From positions 62,001 to 126,000 of the forward strand of contig NZ_JAGQCW010000003.1 in the NCBI RefSeq assembly GCF_024346395.1: a stretch of DNA of 64,000 bases. The letters run 5' to 3'. The DNA comes from Cyanobium sp. AMD-g (GTDB lineage Bacteria; Cyanobacteriota; Cyanobacteriia; PCC-6307; Cyanobiaceae). A program made the translations under genes and the position numbers. Positions 43,505-52,210 of the stretch are shown piece after piece (the stretch's first letter is position 1; each line of letters begins with the position of its first letter). Below the pieces are notes generated by a model that worked only from the letters and a program-made list of their open reading frames with translations, ran no database searches and was not told where the DNA came from.

Positions 43505-43999
43505 GTGGAGTTCCCACGCGTGATGTTCGCCGCCCTTCCCAGTTCCCTTGCCTTCGGCCTCAACTTCGTGCATCCCCTGCTGATGTGGGTGCTGCTGGGC
43601 CTGGCGGGCTATGCGATGTTTCTGGGCATCAAGGCCAAGAAGACGCGCACGGCCACGCCCGAGGACCGCAAGGAGCTGATCAAGGGCCAGTTCGCCAAAC
43701 GCCATTACCTCTTCGGCAGCCTCGTGCTAGCCGTGCTCGTGCTCGGCTTGGTCGGTGGCATGGCCGTCACCTACATCAACAACGGCAAGCTGTTCGTCGG
43801 TCCGCACCTGCTGGTGGGACTGGCCATGGCCTCCCTGATCGCCATGGCGGCGGCCCTCTCCCCGCTGATGCAGGCCGGCAACCTGATCGCCCGCAAAGTG
43901 CACGTGGGCCTCAACATGACCGTGATGACCCTGTTCCTCTGGCAGGCCGTCACCGGCATGCAGATCGTCAACAAGATCCTCACCGCCCCGGCGGCCTGA
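43505..43999 (+). CDS. DUF4079 membrane protein
   Basis: The 164-residue protein has four predicted membrane helices, with FVHPLLMWVLLGLAGYAMFL, then LVLAVLVLGLVGGMAVTYIN, VGLAMASLIAMAAALSPLM and HVGLNMTVMTLFLWQAVTGM. Conserved histidines (HP, HYLF, PHLL, KVHVGLN) recall a cytochrome b561-like haem arrangement. It belongs to the cyanobacterial and plant DUF4079 family, function unknown. An ATG at 43523 (MFAALPSSLAFG) is an alternative start. It is convergent with the DUF1997 gene. Confidence 0.82.
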   Translation: MEFPRVMFAALPSSLAFGLNFVHPLLMWVLLGLAGYAMFLGIKAKKTRTATPEDRKELIKGQFAKRHYLFGSLVLAVLVLGLVGGMAVTYINNGKLFVGPHLLVGLAMASLIAMAAALSPLMQAGNLIARKVHVGLNMTVMTLFLWQAVTGMQIVNKILTAPAA

Positions 44000-44037
44000 G
44001 GGAAGCGGGGCCTGTTCCGCCCTGAGCAATCAGGCCC

Positions 44038-44715
44038 TCAGAACTGGGCCCGGCGCCGGGGCGGGCAGGGGATGCCGTGGCTGGCGTGGAAATCCTCCTG
44101 CACCTTCCAGGTGAGTCGCCGGGAGATCTGTCGCACGATCTGGCGCAGCAGGTGGTCACCGCTGCTCTGGACCAGGTGGTCGGGAAGGATCGAGAGCATG
44201 CCGGGCAGGCGCAGCCACACGGCCAGATCCAGCTGCCAGCGCACCAGGGTGTGCAGCATGACGCCATCCACCTCTTCGGTGGACACCTCCGCCCCGCCGG
44301 CCTCGTCGAGCCTCAGGGAGGCGGCGAATTCGACGTCGTAGAGACCCTGCAGGGCTTCATCCACCTGGGGCAGGGGCACGGTGAGGATGCGGTAGACGCC
44401 GGCGGCCTGGGGGAGCAGTTCGAGGCCGATCGTCGGCTCGACCTCAAAGCCGAAGTTGCCGAACCGGCCAAGGGTGAGCACGTAACCCTGGCTGCCGATC
44501 GGTTCGACCGTCATGGGGGCAGCGCAGCGGCGGAACCAGCCTTCGTGGCGGTCGAGGTAGGCGCCCACCACCGCAGCAGGAGCGCGCATCTCCATCAGAT
44601 CGGCGAAGGCGCTGGCGTAGCGACGAACGGAGGGGTCGGACCGCTCCCGCAGGGGTTCGCTCTTGGGGGCCCCTGGATCGTCGGGAGCCTGGTGCAGGGA
44701 GGAACCTGCCGCCAT
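44038..44715 (-). CDS. DUF1997 family protein
   Basis: The 225-residue protein matches the cyanobacterial and plastid DUF1997 layout. It has WFRRCAAPMTVEPIGSQGYV, LGRFGNFGFEVEPTIGLEL, then LDLAVWLRLPGMLSILPDHL and ending RQISRRLTWKVQEDFHASHG. The fold is START/SRPBCC-like, suggesting a hydrophobic ligand, but function is unknown. It follows ispH on the minus strand after 154 bp that hold a CCACCC/GGGTGG inverted repeat near 44823-44850 and nothing else clear. Confidence 0.82.
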   Translation of the reverse strand: MAAGSSLHQAPDDPGAPKSEPLRERSDPSVRRYASAFADLMEMRAPAAVVGAYLDRHEGWFRRCAAPMTVEPIGSQGYVLTLGRFGNFGFEVEPTIGLELLPQAAGVYRILTVPLPQVDEALQGLYDVEFAASLRLDEAGGAEVSTEEVDGVMLHTLVRWQLDLAVWLRLPGMLSILPDHLVQSSGDHLLRQIVRQISRRLTWKVQEDFHASHGIPCPPRRRAQF

Positions 44716-44869
44716 CGTGATCTGGGGCGTGCGGTGGGTCAGAAGGGAGCTGCTGGAAAGGACCGGGGTTGCGCTCTCACCGGCGGCCGTGGGGGAGAGG
44801 AAAACCTTTCATGAATGTAAAGCCACCCGGTGAGCCCCGGCTCTGGGTGGGGTCATCCCGCCTGGTGGC

Positions 44870-46078
44870 TCACTCTTCGCTGAGGCCCACCAGGCGCTCG
44901 ATCACATCCTCCACGACCCGGTCGGGGGTGGAGGCGCCGGACGTGATGCCCACCCGCACCGGCCCCTCCGGCAGGAAGGGCTCCAGGGTCTCCAGTTCGC
45001 CCCCCAGGGGCTTGTGCTCGATGCGGTTGCCCGGTCCGATCCGTTCGGGGGTGTCGATGTGGAAGGAGCGGATGCCGCGGCTGACGGCGATCTCCTGCAG
45101 GTGGGTGGTGTTGGAGGAGTTGTAGCCACCGATGACCACCATCAGGTCGAGGGGTTCGTCCACCAGGGCGAACATGGCGTCCTGGCGCTCCTGGGTGGCA
45201 TCGCAGATGGTGTTGAAGGCGAGGAAGTGCTCGTCGAGCTCGGCGGGGCCGAAGCGCTGCAGCATGGTGCGCTCGAACAGGCGGCCGATCTCCTCGGTTT
45301 CACTCTTGAGCATGGTGGTCTGGTTGGCGACACCCACCCGCACCAGGTCCCGGTCCGGGTCGAAGCCAGGGGAGCAGGCATTGGCGAACCGGGTCATGAA
45401 GGCCTGCCGATCGATGGCCCCCTGGCCCCGCTCGAGGATGAAATCGCTGACCATGCGGGCTTCGGCCAGATCGAGCACCACCAGGTAGGTGCCGGCGAAG
45501 GAGCTGGTGGCGAGTGTCTCCTCGTGCTTGACCTTGCCGTGGATGATCGAGGTGAAGGCGTGCTTCTTGTGCTTCTCCACGGTGTTCCACACCTTCGACA
45601 CCCAGGGGCAGGTGGTGTCGACGATGTGGCAGCCGCGCTCATTGAGCAGCTGCATCTCCTGCACCGTGGCGCCGAAGGCGGGCAGGATCACCACATCACC
45701 GGTGCCCACTTCGGAGAAGTCCTTGACGTCGTCGTCGACCGGGATGAAGCGGACGTCCATCTCGCGCAGATGGGCGTTGACCGAAGGGTTATGGATGATC
45801 TCGTTGGTGATCCAGATCCGTTCGCTGGGGTAATGGCGGCGGGTTTCGTAGGCCATCGCCACGGCCCGCTCCACCCCCCAGCAGAAGCCGAAGGCCTCGG
45901 CCAGGCGGATCTTGAGCCGGCCGCGCTGCAGCACGTGGCCGTTCTCCCTGAGGCTGGCGATCAGGTTGCTCTGGTAGGCCTGCTCCAGGCTGCCCGCGAC
46001 CTCCTCACCCAGGCCGAAGCCGCGGCGGTTGTAGCGATCCGAATGGTGGAGGGAACGCTTGAAGGCACGGGTGTCCAC
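44870..46078 (-). CDS. ispH: 4-hydroxy-3-methylbut-2-enyl diphosphate reductase
   Basis: IspH makes IPP and DMAPP in the last MEP-pathway step using a [4Fe-4S] cluster. The three cluster cysteines are in [33 protein letters not shown] and [33 protein letters not shown] also matches. The 402-residue length with an N-terminal extension ([17 protein letters not shown]) is the cyanobacterial/plant type. A 16-bp palindrome lies 75 bp upstream of its start. Confidence 0.95.
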   Translation of the reverse strand: MDTRAFKRSLHHSDRYNRRGFGLGEEVAGSLEQAYQSNLIASLRENGHVLQRGRLKIRLAEAFGFCWGVERAVAMAYETRRHYPSERIWITNEIIHNPSVNAHLREMDVRFIPVDDDVKDFSEVGTGDVVILPAFGATVQEMQLLNERGCHIVDTTCPWVSKVWNTVEKHKKHAFTSIIHGKVKHEETLATSSFAGTYLVVLDLAEARMVSDFILERGQGAIDRQAFMTRFANACSPGFDPDRDLVRVGVANQTTMLKSETEEIGRLFERTMLQRFGPAELDEHFLAFNTICDATQERQDAMFALVDEPLDLMVVIGGYNSSNTTHLQEIAVSRGIRSFHIDTPERIGPGNRIEHKPLGGELETLEPFLPEGPVRVGITSGASTPDRVVEDVIERLVGLSEE

Positions 46079-46152
46079 GGCGGCGATCCTGAGACATGGG
46101 GGTTCTGGAGGGACTCTATGGGTGCCGGTGGGCCACTGGCTGGAATGTCAAG

Positions 46153-46168
46153 GCTGACGGGCGTCAGC
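46153..46168. promoter_or_regulatory. 16-bp palindrome upstream of ispH
   Basis: GCTGACG and CGTCAGC flank a 2-base GG spacer, giving a perfect operator-like palindrome 75 bp before the ispH start codon. No regulator is known to me for this exact sequence. It could also be a chance match. Confidence 0.35.
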
Positions 46169-47200
46169 TGCCCGGTTCCGAGATAGCCCGGGACAGGGTC
46201 AGGTCAGGCCGGGATGCGGTGCCACGATCTGGGTAGGAATACTTATCAGGATTGACGGCTGAAATTTTCTTCAAAGACCTGATGAGTGATCGGGGGCAGC
46301 TTGGTCGACCTGGAACAACTTGATGCTCTCGATCCATTGTTGTGGATGAGGTGCTCCTCTGCTGCTGGGAAGGCAACCTATTCGAGCCAGAGCACCATCA
46401 TTCGGCGGTCCAGGCAAGCGCTCAGAACCTTTGGCATTGATTGATACCGTGGTCGAAGCCAATGGCGGATTTCAGAAGATCAGGTTCTCCTGCGCCGTGA
46501 GCGTCAGGTTCATCAGGAAGCTCGCTTCCAAGGCCGCAGGAGGCTTCGCTTGCCCATGCCGTGGTTGACAAGCAGGCTTCTGTTTCTGCATGCAGAGTCA
46601 GGCGAACAGCTCACCGATCGCTGGGTCTGTCATCCGCATGCTGTTCAGGATCGAGCCGATGATCCGATTTCCTTACTGAAGGAAAGGTGGCATCGACGCC
46701 TGTCTTGTCACGCCGACGCAGCTGCCATCCGTGGACTCTGAGCTCCATGCGTTTGATGTGTATGGGGATGACATCCACCTCATTGCCTTCACCGGCGATG
46801 CTGCCAGGCTCGTGTCTGAGAACGGAGATGCCGCTGGGTGTCGACTCAAATTCTTTGACGTTTTGCCCCATCGTTGCAAGCACGCGTCCAAGCTCTGGTT
46901 TGAGCGCCGGTGCTGCATAGAGAATCTGGATTCCAGGGAATCTGAGGATTCACGTCCGTTCGTCGATGTGGCTGACCTGACAGCCACCCTGACACAGGCG
47001 TTGGAGATCGCTGTTGGCCAGGAGCGCTCGTCGCCAAGGCCTTATGTGGAACAATTGGTGGTACGAATGGACTATCAAGACCGCCCTGCGGTTCAGCAGC
47101 TTCTGAACGAGCTGTCCGGTCGTCTTGGCCACTCGCGCCAGGGGTCTCTGCCCTCGGTCGGGGCGTAAGGCCAGTCATGGGGACATCCCCGAGGCATCAA
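46169..47200. other. About 1 kb with no recognisable gene
   Basis: Composition is more mixed than in the core. Short frames exist on both strands; the longest, 46731-47168 on the plus strand (145 codons, AFDVYGDDIHLIAFTGDAA near its start), has no known motif and no good start signal. The frame remains open a little upstream after a stop near 46680. It may hold eroded genes. I found no RNA gene or insertion sequence. Confidence 0.4.
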
Positions 47201-47240
47201 CGTTTCTTCACGCGATGCAGAGTTCCTTCACGCGATGCAG
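47201..47240. repeat. 20-bp tandem direct repeat
   Basis: Two units stand head to tail: 47201-47220 and 47221-47240, each ending TTCACGCGATGCAG and differing only at the first bases and one further position. The period of 20 bp is close to two helical turns. It lies 95 bp upstream of the response-regulator start and could be a tandem binding site, perhaps for that regulator. Confidence 0.6.
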
Positions 47241-47334
47241 ATTTTGTATGGTTGCTGCATTTCCACTGCGTTGCTGATGCTCCCAGGCCGTGGGTCGATG
47301 TAGGTTTCTTCTTCAGCCTGCTCCGGTTGGCCCC

Positions 47335-47955
47335 GTGACCTTCAGAGAAGCCCAGAGTTGCTTGATTGTTGAAGATCAGGCCATCCTCGCGGAGCTCTTG
47401 GCCGAGCACCTTGCCACCATCCCTGGACTGACGCCAGTGCTGACGGCGACGACGAAGGCGGAAGGACTTCGGGTCGCACAGACGCGCAAACCTAAACTCC
47501 TGATCCTCGATTTGCTGCTTGCCGATGGTTCAGGCCTTGACGTTGGGGAAGCTCTCCTGGCGCTTGAACCCCAGGTCAAAATCATTGTCTTGACGGCCGA
47601 TGTGCATCGGTTGCGCTGCAGCCGCCGGCTGCACCAGGCGATCACTGCAGTGCTTGAGAAGACTGAGGCCCTGGATCGGCTCCACGATGAGGTGAAGCGA
47701 CTGTTCCCTGGCGCTGAGCAACCCCCAGCACCAGGGCGCCGAGGACTGGAGGATCTGACACCACGGGAAATTGAGGTGCTGAAGTTGATCGGTGAAGGAC
47801 TCAGCAGCGAGGCGATCGCCCGGCTTCTGAGCATTTCGCCCACCACCGCTCAGACCCACCGCAAGAGCATCACCGGCAAGCTGGGTTTGAAACGAGGAGA
47901 GCTGGTGCTGTTCGCTGCCCGGCAGGTGGCTGGAGGGGGACTGGCGGGGAGATGA
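47335..47955 (+). CDS. LuxR-type response regulator
   Basis: The REC domain opens with SCLIVEDQAILAELLAEHLA and has the phospho-acceptor in LLILDLLLADGSGLDVG; KIIVLTADVH and AVLEKTEALD give the switch Thr and conserved Lys. The C-terminal LuxR helix-turn-helix is DLTPREIEVLKLIGEGLSSE then TTAQTHRKSITGKLGLKR. A GTG at 47335 (206 residues) suits the REC start better than 47290. It overlaps the kinase start by four bases (ATGA), so the two form one operon. Confidence 0.88.
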   Translation: MTFREAQSCLIVEDQAILAELLAEHLATIPGLTPVLTATTKAEGLRVAQTRKPKLLILDLLLADGSGLDVGEALLALEPQVKIIVLTADVHRLRCSRRLHQAITAVLEKTEALDRLHDEVKRLFPGAEQPPAPGRRGLEDLTPREIEVLKLIGEGLSSEAIARLLSISPTTAQTHRKSITGKLGLKRGELVLFAARQVAGGGLAGR

Positions 47956-50288
47956 GTGGCCGACGGGCGGACTCCCTGTGGCTCCCCTGGACTTTGGTCA
48001 ATCTGGCAGTGGCCTTCGGATACATCCTGACCAGCTCACCGGTTCTCTGGCTGAATCGTCTCTCTGGCCTGGAGCTGCCCCTCTCGCCAGCGGCGGGTCT
48101 GGCCTTCGTCTGCCTGTTGCGGTGGGGAACTCCCGTGTTGCCGGGTGTGATGGCGGGAGCCCTTGTGTTCAACCTGCTGGATCTGGCCTCCCGGGGCTGG
48201 TCCATTGGCCAATGGGCTCCGCTCATTGGCATTCCTGCAGCAGGTTCTTCGCTTCAGGCCCTCGCCGCTGCCTGGTTGGTGGCTCGCTGGGTGGGTCCCC
48301 GTCCAAGCTTGTCGAAGCTCCGTGACATCCTCCTGTTTCTGGGGATCGCGGGCCCGCTCGCTTGTGTGATTGCCCCGGCCTTGGGGATCTCCACCCAGGT
48401 GCTTGACGGCGAGCTGGCGTGGGCAGATGCATGGAGAGCGGCGCTGCTGTGGTGGTTCGGCGACTCCATCAGTGTGATCATCTTTGCGCCCCTGCTTCTC
48501 CTGATGCTGCCGGGTCACGACGTGTTCTGGCCAGGTCGCTGCTGGGTGGTGGCACTACCGTCGCTGGTGATGACCGGCTTGGCGGTAGGACTGTTTCTGC
48601 ATGCGGGGAATCTGCACAACCGACAGATGGACCGCTCCATTGATCGTGCCGCGGAACGGGCTGCACAGTTTCTGGAGATGAAGCTGGCCTGGCAAGAGGG
48701 GGCGCTGCAATCCCTCGGGGACTTTTTCGGTGCCTCCCAGGAGGTCACGCCAAGCACGTTTCGGACATCCACACGCTCCATTCTGGAGAAGACGGACGGC
48801 TTGGTGGCGCTCTCCTGGAATCCCCTGGTGACCCGAGAGCAACGCCCTGCCTTTGAGAATCGTCTGCAGGAGGACTACGGGGATCTGAGCCTGCGCATCA
48901 CTGAGCGTCGGCAAGGATCAAGGGAACCGGCCGCTGATTATGCCAGTCATGTGGTGGTGGCTCAGATCGAGCCCTTCGAAGCCAATCGAGCGGCCCTCGG
49001 CTATGACATCCAATCTGACCCAACAAGAGCCCAGGCTCTCCACCGTGCGGTGAGGATCAGATCGATGCAGGCCACAGCCCCCATTCAGCTGGTTCAGGGC
49101 AAGCAATCCCAGATTGGGATTCTGAAGGTCTTGCCCGTGCCCTGTGAATCAGGTTCGGTGCGAACTGTTGCCGATTCATGCCAGGACCTGAGGGGATTCG
49201 TCGTGGGGGTGTTTCGGCTGGATGAACTCCTGGCTTCTGTGTTCGCTACGCCCCTCTGGCAAGACTTGAATCTGCATCTGAGCGATGTCACGTCAGGAGC
49301 GGAACCTCTGCTCATGGCTCGTTACCCCATAGAACATGCAACGAAGCCACGCGTTGATGACACAAGCCGGCGCAGGGCGTTGATGGGTCGTCGGCGGTTT
49401 GGGCAGGCAGGACGCCTCTGGGAGCTGGAGGTGAAGCCCAGGCCGTCCTATTTCCTCAATCGGCCGCCCTCCAGTGCCCTTGCCGTCCTGCTGGCAGGTC
49501 TAAGCATCGTGGCGATGCTGGAAACTCTGTTGCTTTTGATCACGGGAATTGAGTCGGAATCCCGCAGGGGGCTGCAGCAGAAACTGCGGCTGAGTCTGGT
49601 GACCGCTGCCCTGGCCCATGAGATCAAGCAGCCGCTGACGGCTCTCCTCTTTCAATCCAGGAAGATCGACCATCTGGTATCCAAAAATAGCCAACTGGCT
49701 CAGCGACCTGAGCTGGAGAAGGCCATCATCGGATTGAGAAAAAGCTGCCTATCAGTGAGTGACACGATTACCAATATCCAGCTTTTATTGTCGAGTCGTC
49801 AAACTGAATCTGTCCCGCTCGACCTTGTTGATGTGGTGTGTCATGCCTTGCTGATCGTGAAATCGAATGCAGCGGATCGAGGCATTCATCTTCAATCGTG
49901 CGGACTCGAACAACCCCAGATGATGATCGGAGATTTTGCGCAACTGCAGTTGCTCGTGCTCAACCTGCTGCGCAACAGTCTGGAGGCAACACCTTCGGGC
50001 GGTGTTGTGGAGACAGCCGTCGTACGCAGTCGTTTCGGCTTGACACTTCGGGTCGCCGACAGCGGCGAAGGGTTCATCGGTGACCCCGATGATCCGAATC
50101 GCTACCTTCTGGCGAGTTCCAAGTCTGGAGGGCTGGGGCTGGGGCTCTTCATGGTGCGCTCGGCCGCTGAGAATCACGGAGCGGACATCCGCTTCGGACA
50201 CGCGTCGCTGGGGGGTGCTCAGGTGGAGGTCTTTTTCCCTACCAGGAGATCACTACCGACGGTTGGACCTGGACGGCAGCTTGGGTGA
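47952..50288 (+). CDS. MASE1-CHASE sensor histidine kinase
   Basis: The 778-residue protein starts with about eight membrane helices of the MASE1 type (residues 1-240; LNRLSGLELPLSPAAGLAFV, LWWFGDSISVIIFAPLLLL). An extracytoplasmic CHASE domain follows (about 245-430; GLVALSWNPLVTREQRPAFE, ALGYDIQSDP), then one helix near 515. The cytoplasmic part has the H box ALAHEIKQPLTALLFQSRKI (His near 556) and an HATPase domain with NLLRNSLEATPSGG and GLGLGLFMVRSAAENHGAD. CHASE domains bind small ligands such as cytokinin-like compounds; the ligand here is unknown. It is translationally coupled to the response regulator. Confidence 0.88.
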   Translation: MSGRRADSLWLPWTLVNLAVAFGYILTSSPVLWLNRLSGLELPLSPAAGLAFVCLLRWGTPVLPGVMAGALVFNLLDLASRGWSIGQWAPLIGIPAAGSSLQALAAAWLVARWVGPRPSLSKLRDILLFLGIAGPLACVIAPALGISTQVLDGELAWADAWRAALLWWFGDSISVIIFAPLLLLMLPGHDVFWPGRCWVVALPSLVMTGLAVGLFLHAGNLHNRQMDRSIDRAAERAAQFLEMKLAWQEGALQSLGDFFGASQEVTPSTFRTSTRSILEKTDGLVALSWNPLVTREQRPAFENRLQEDYGDLSLRITERRQGSREPAADYASHVVVAQIEPFEANRAALGYDIQSDPTRAQALHRAVRIRSMQATAPIQLVQGKQSQIGILKVLPVPCESGSVRTVADSCQDLRGFVVGVFRLDELLASVFATPLWQDLNLHLSDVTSGAEPLLMARYPIEHATKPRVDDTSRRRALMGRRRFGQAGRLWELEVKPRPSYFLNRPPSSALAVLLAGLSIVAMLETLLLLITGIESESRRGLQQKLRLSLVTAALAHEIKQPLTALLFQSRKIDHLVSKNSQLAQRPELEKAIIGLRKSCLSVSDTITNIQLLLSSRQTESVPLDLVDVVCHALLIVKSNAADRGIHLQSCGLEQPQMMIGDFAQLQLLVLNLLRNSLEATPSGGVVETAVVRSRFGLTLRVADSGEGFIGDPDDPNRYLLASSKSGGLGLGLFMVRSAAENHGADIRFGHASLGGAQVEVFFPTRRSLPTVGPGRQLG

Positions 50289-50764
50289 CTCACCCATGCC
50301 GTTTGTTTGAGAGCGTAAGACATGCTCCGCAACGATCGGCGCGATGGAGATCTTGAAACCGAGAAGGATGATGCCACTGGCCATGACGAGCATGGCGGAG
50401 GACGCTCTTCGGGATAGGGGCGGTCCGGCGGTCCGCTTCAGACCATGAGACGCGCCAAAAGCATGTGGGTCCACAGTCAGGTCTTTGATGCCTTCTCATT
50501 CTCCGCATTGAAATGGTTGATATGCATCCCCTCATAAGGGTGCTGGTCGAGCATTTGTGTACCCCAAACGGTGTATTTGTGTGCGTTTCTTCTGGGAATG
50601 CAGCGTGTAGTTGCTGATCAGGTGGCCGTGCCAGCCGCCTCAAGGGATAACTTATGTAAGGAAAGATTGAATTGCGTATCCGGGCTTTCAGCTTTGGCGG
50701 ATAATTGCCTTCCTGGTTTCCAGCCAATCCATCCTCAGGCCTCTTCAGGCCATGCCCCACCAAG
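50289..50764. other. Non-coding or eroded stretch, about 480 bp
   Basis: A minus-strand frame at 50253-50474 encodes a plausible membrane helix (AMLVMASGIILLGFKISIAP) but overlaps the kinase 3' end and has no family match, so it may be the tail of a decayed transporter gene. The remaining sequence to the PrsW-like gene is AT-richer and shows no further feature I can support. Confidence 0.35.
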
Positions 50765-52009
50765 ATGCCCATCACAGCAGGAAATCGGTTCCTCTACGAT
50801 TCACCTCTAAGCAATCCAAGAGTGGCGCGGCTGGTCGTGATCGCCTTGGCGATTCTTGCTGAAGCCTCTGTGATCATCTTGGTCAAATTTAAGCTGATGA
50901 GCCTGGCGCCAACGGCGTTGGGTGTTTTCCTTCGCGCGCTGCTCGTTTCCGGATTGTTGTCGCTCCTTCCACTCGCGGCCCTGAGGTTCCTGGATCGTCG
51001 GGAAAGAGAGTCGATATGGCTGTACATCGCGATGTTTCTGTGGGGAACTCTGATTGCCTCCGGTATCGCATCTCCTGTCATTGGCTGGATCTTCCCTACT
51101 GCAACCAATCTCTCCTTGGTCCATTCGGATATTCTGAAGCAAGTCGCGCAGAATTCTGGGCCGACCTTTGCAGCCATGCTGTTGACTCCAGCCGTCGAGG
51201 AACTTATCAAAGGTTTGGGGGTGTTCATTGCTTTTCTTCTGCTGAAATCCGAGTTTGATGGTGTCAGAGATGGCTTTGTTTATGGCGCCTTGATCGGGGT
51301 CGGATACAACCTTATTGATTCCTCCTTCTATCTCGCCGAAGCCTATGCCCGAACTGGTGTTGTGCCGTGGTGGCAGTATTTCGTCACCCACCACTCCCTG
51401 CTGGGTTTCGGTGGCCATGCTCTCTACACAGGTCTGTTCGGCATGGGTTTGGGGCTCTCCCGCCAGACACTCCTGCCTTGGCTCAAGGTCGCCGCGCCCT
51501 TCACGGGCTGGCTCACCGGTTATGTCGCCCATGTCACAGGAACCCTGATGGGGCTCCTGACGATCTTTCTGGCCGTTTCAGTGGTGGGCAAGGGACTCGT
51601 CTCACCGTTCAGCCCAGGTTCGCCCCTGTTGCCCAACCCATCCTTTTGGGCGCTGTTGATTTCAGGCGGATACATCAGCTTTTTCTGGTCATTCCCTTTC
51701 GTTGCCCTTGCAGGCGTGATGCTCTGGCGAAGCGGTGAGTGGGAGCGTCAAGTGATCAGGGAAGAACTGGCGCAGGAGGTTGAGCCTGTGATTACATTGC
51801 AGGAGTATCAAGGTGTTCTCAGCGATCGGATGTTGCAAACGCGCCGCATTCAGGGGATGAGTAGGTCACTGTCGGCCTCAATAGTCAATGCTCAGAACGA
51901 ACTTGCGATCCGCAAGTGGCGTCTCAGCCATCAGGGTAGAGATCCAAGCGCGGATCCGCTGGTTGCCTCCTGGAGAGAGGAGGTTTCACGTCTTCGCGAG
52001 ACCTCCTGA
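50765..52009 (+). CDS. PrsW-family intramembrane metalloprotease
   Basis: PrsW proteases cut membrane proteins such as anti-sigma factors. Family motifs are present: LTPAVEELIKGLGVF (EExxK), EFDGVRDGFVYGALIGVGYN and YFVTHHSLLGFGGHALYTGL with conserved histidines. About eight or nine membrane helices precede a cytoplasmic tail of about 80 residues that looks helical. The ATG at 50765 (MPITAGNRFLYD) gives 414 residues; 50705 is the upstream alternative. No anti-sigma or sigma gene is next to it, so its target is unknown. The gene is less GC-rich than the core. Confidence 0.8.
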   Translation: MPITAGNRFLYDSPLSNPRVARLVVIALAILAEASVIILVKFKLMSLAPTALGVFLRALLVSGLLSLLPLAALRFLDRRERESIWLYIAMFLWGTLIASGIASPVIGWIFPTATNLSLVHSDILKQVAQNSGPTFAAMLLTPAVEELIKGLGVFIAFLLLKSEFDGVRDGFVYGALIGVGYNLIDSSFYLAEAYARTGVVPWWQYFVTHHSLLGFGGHALYTGLFGMGLGLSRQTLLPWLKVAAPFTGWLTGYVAHVTGTLMGLLTIFLAVSVVGKGLVSPFSPGSPLLPNPSFWALLISGGYISFFWSFPFVALAGVMLWRSGEWERQVIREELAQEVEPVITLQEYQGVLSDRMLQTRRIQGMSRSLSASIVNAQNELAIRKWRLSHQGRDPSADPLVASWREEVSRLRETS

Positions 52010-52146
52010 GTCCATGGCTGCGGGCTGCGCCGTCCGGAAGTGTTTCTTTGGCCTTGTGATCCGCGACCTGTCAGGACCAGTGGTGATCGGCCGGCCGTTC
52101 TCATCCCCGCAGCAGAGGCTGCAAAGCGGCCTTGATCGTTGCCATG

Positions 52147-52172
52147 AAAAAAGCCAGGCTCGAAAGCCTGGC
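52147..52172 (-). terminator. Intrinsic terminator of amt
   Basis: On the minus strand GCCAGGCT, a TTCG tetraloop and AGCCTGGC form a perfect 8-bp stem followed by six T residues (52147-52152). It lies 38 bp past the amt stop. A 12-bp palindrome TTCCCTAGGGAA (52191-52202) stands between the stop and this terminator. Confidence 0.9.
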
Positions 52173-52210
52173 CCCTTGCAAATCAGAACGTTCCCTAGGG
52201 AATGACGTTG

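Noticed and set aside
46731-47168. 145-codon frame as a protein gene
   Set aside because: No motif, no convincing start and competing frames of similar length; kept only as a note in the gene-poor stretch.
50253-50474. 73-codon minus-strand frame with a membrane helix
   Set aside because: It overlaps the kinase 3' end and matches no family; at most the tail of a decayed gene.
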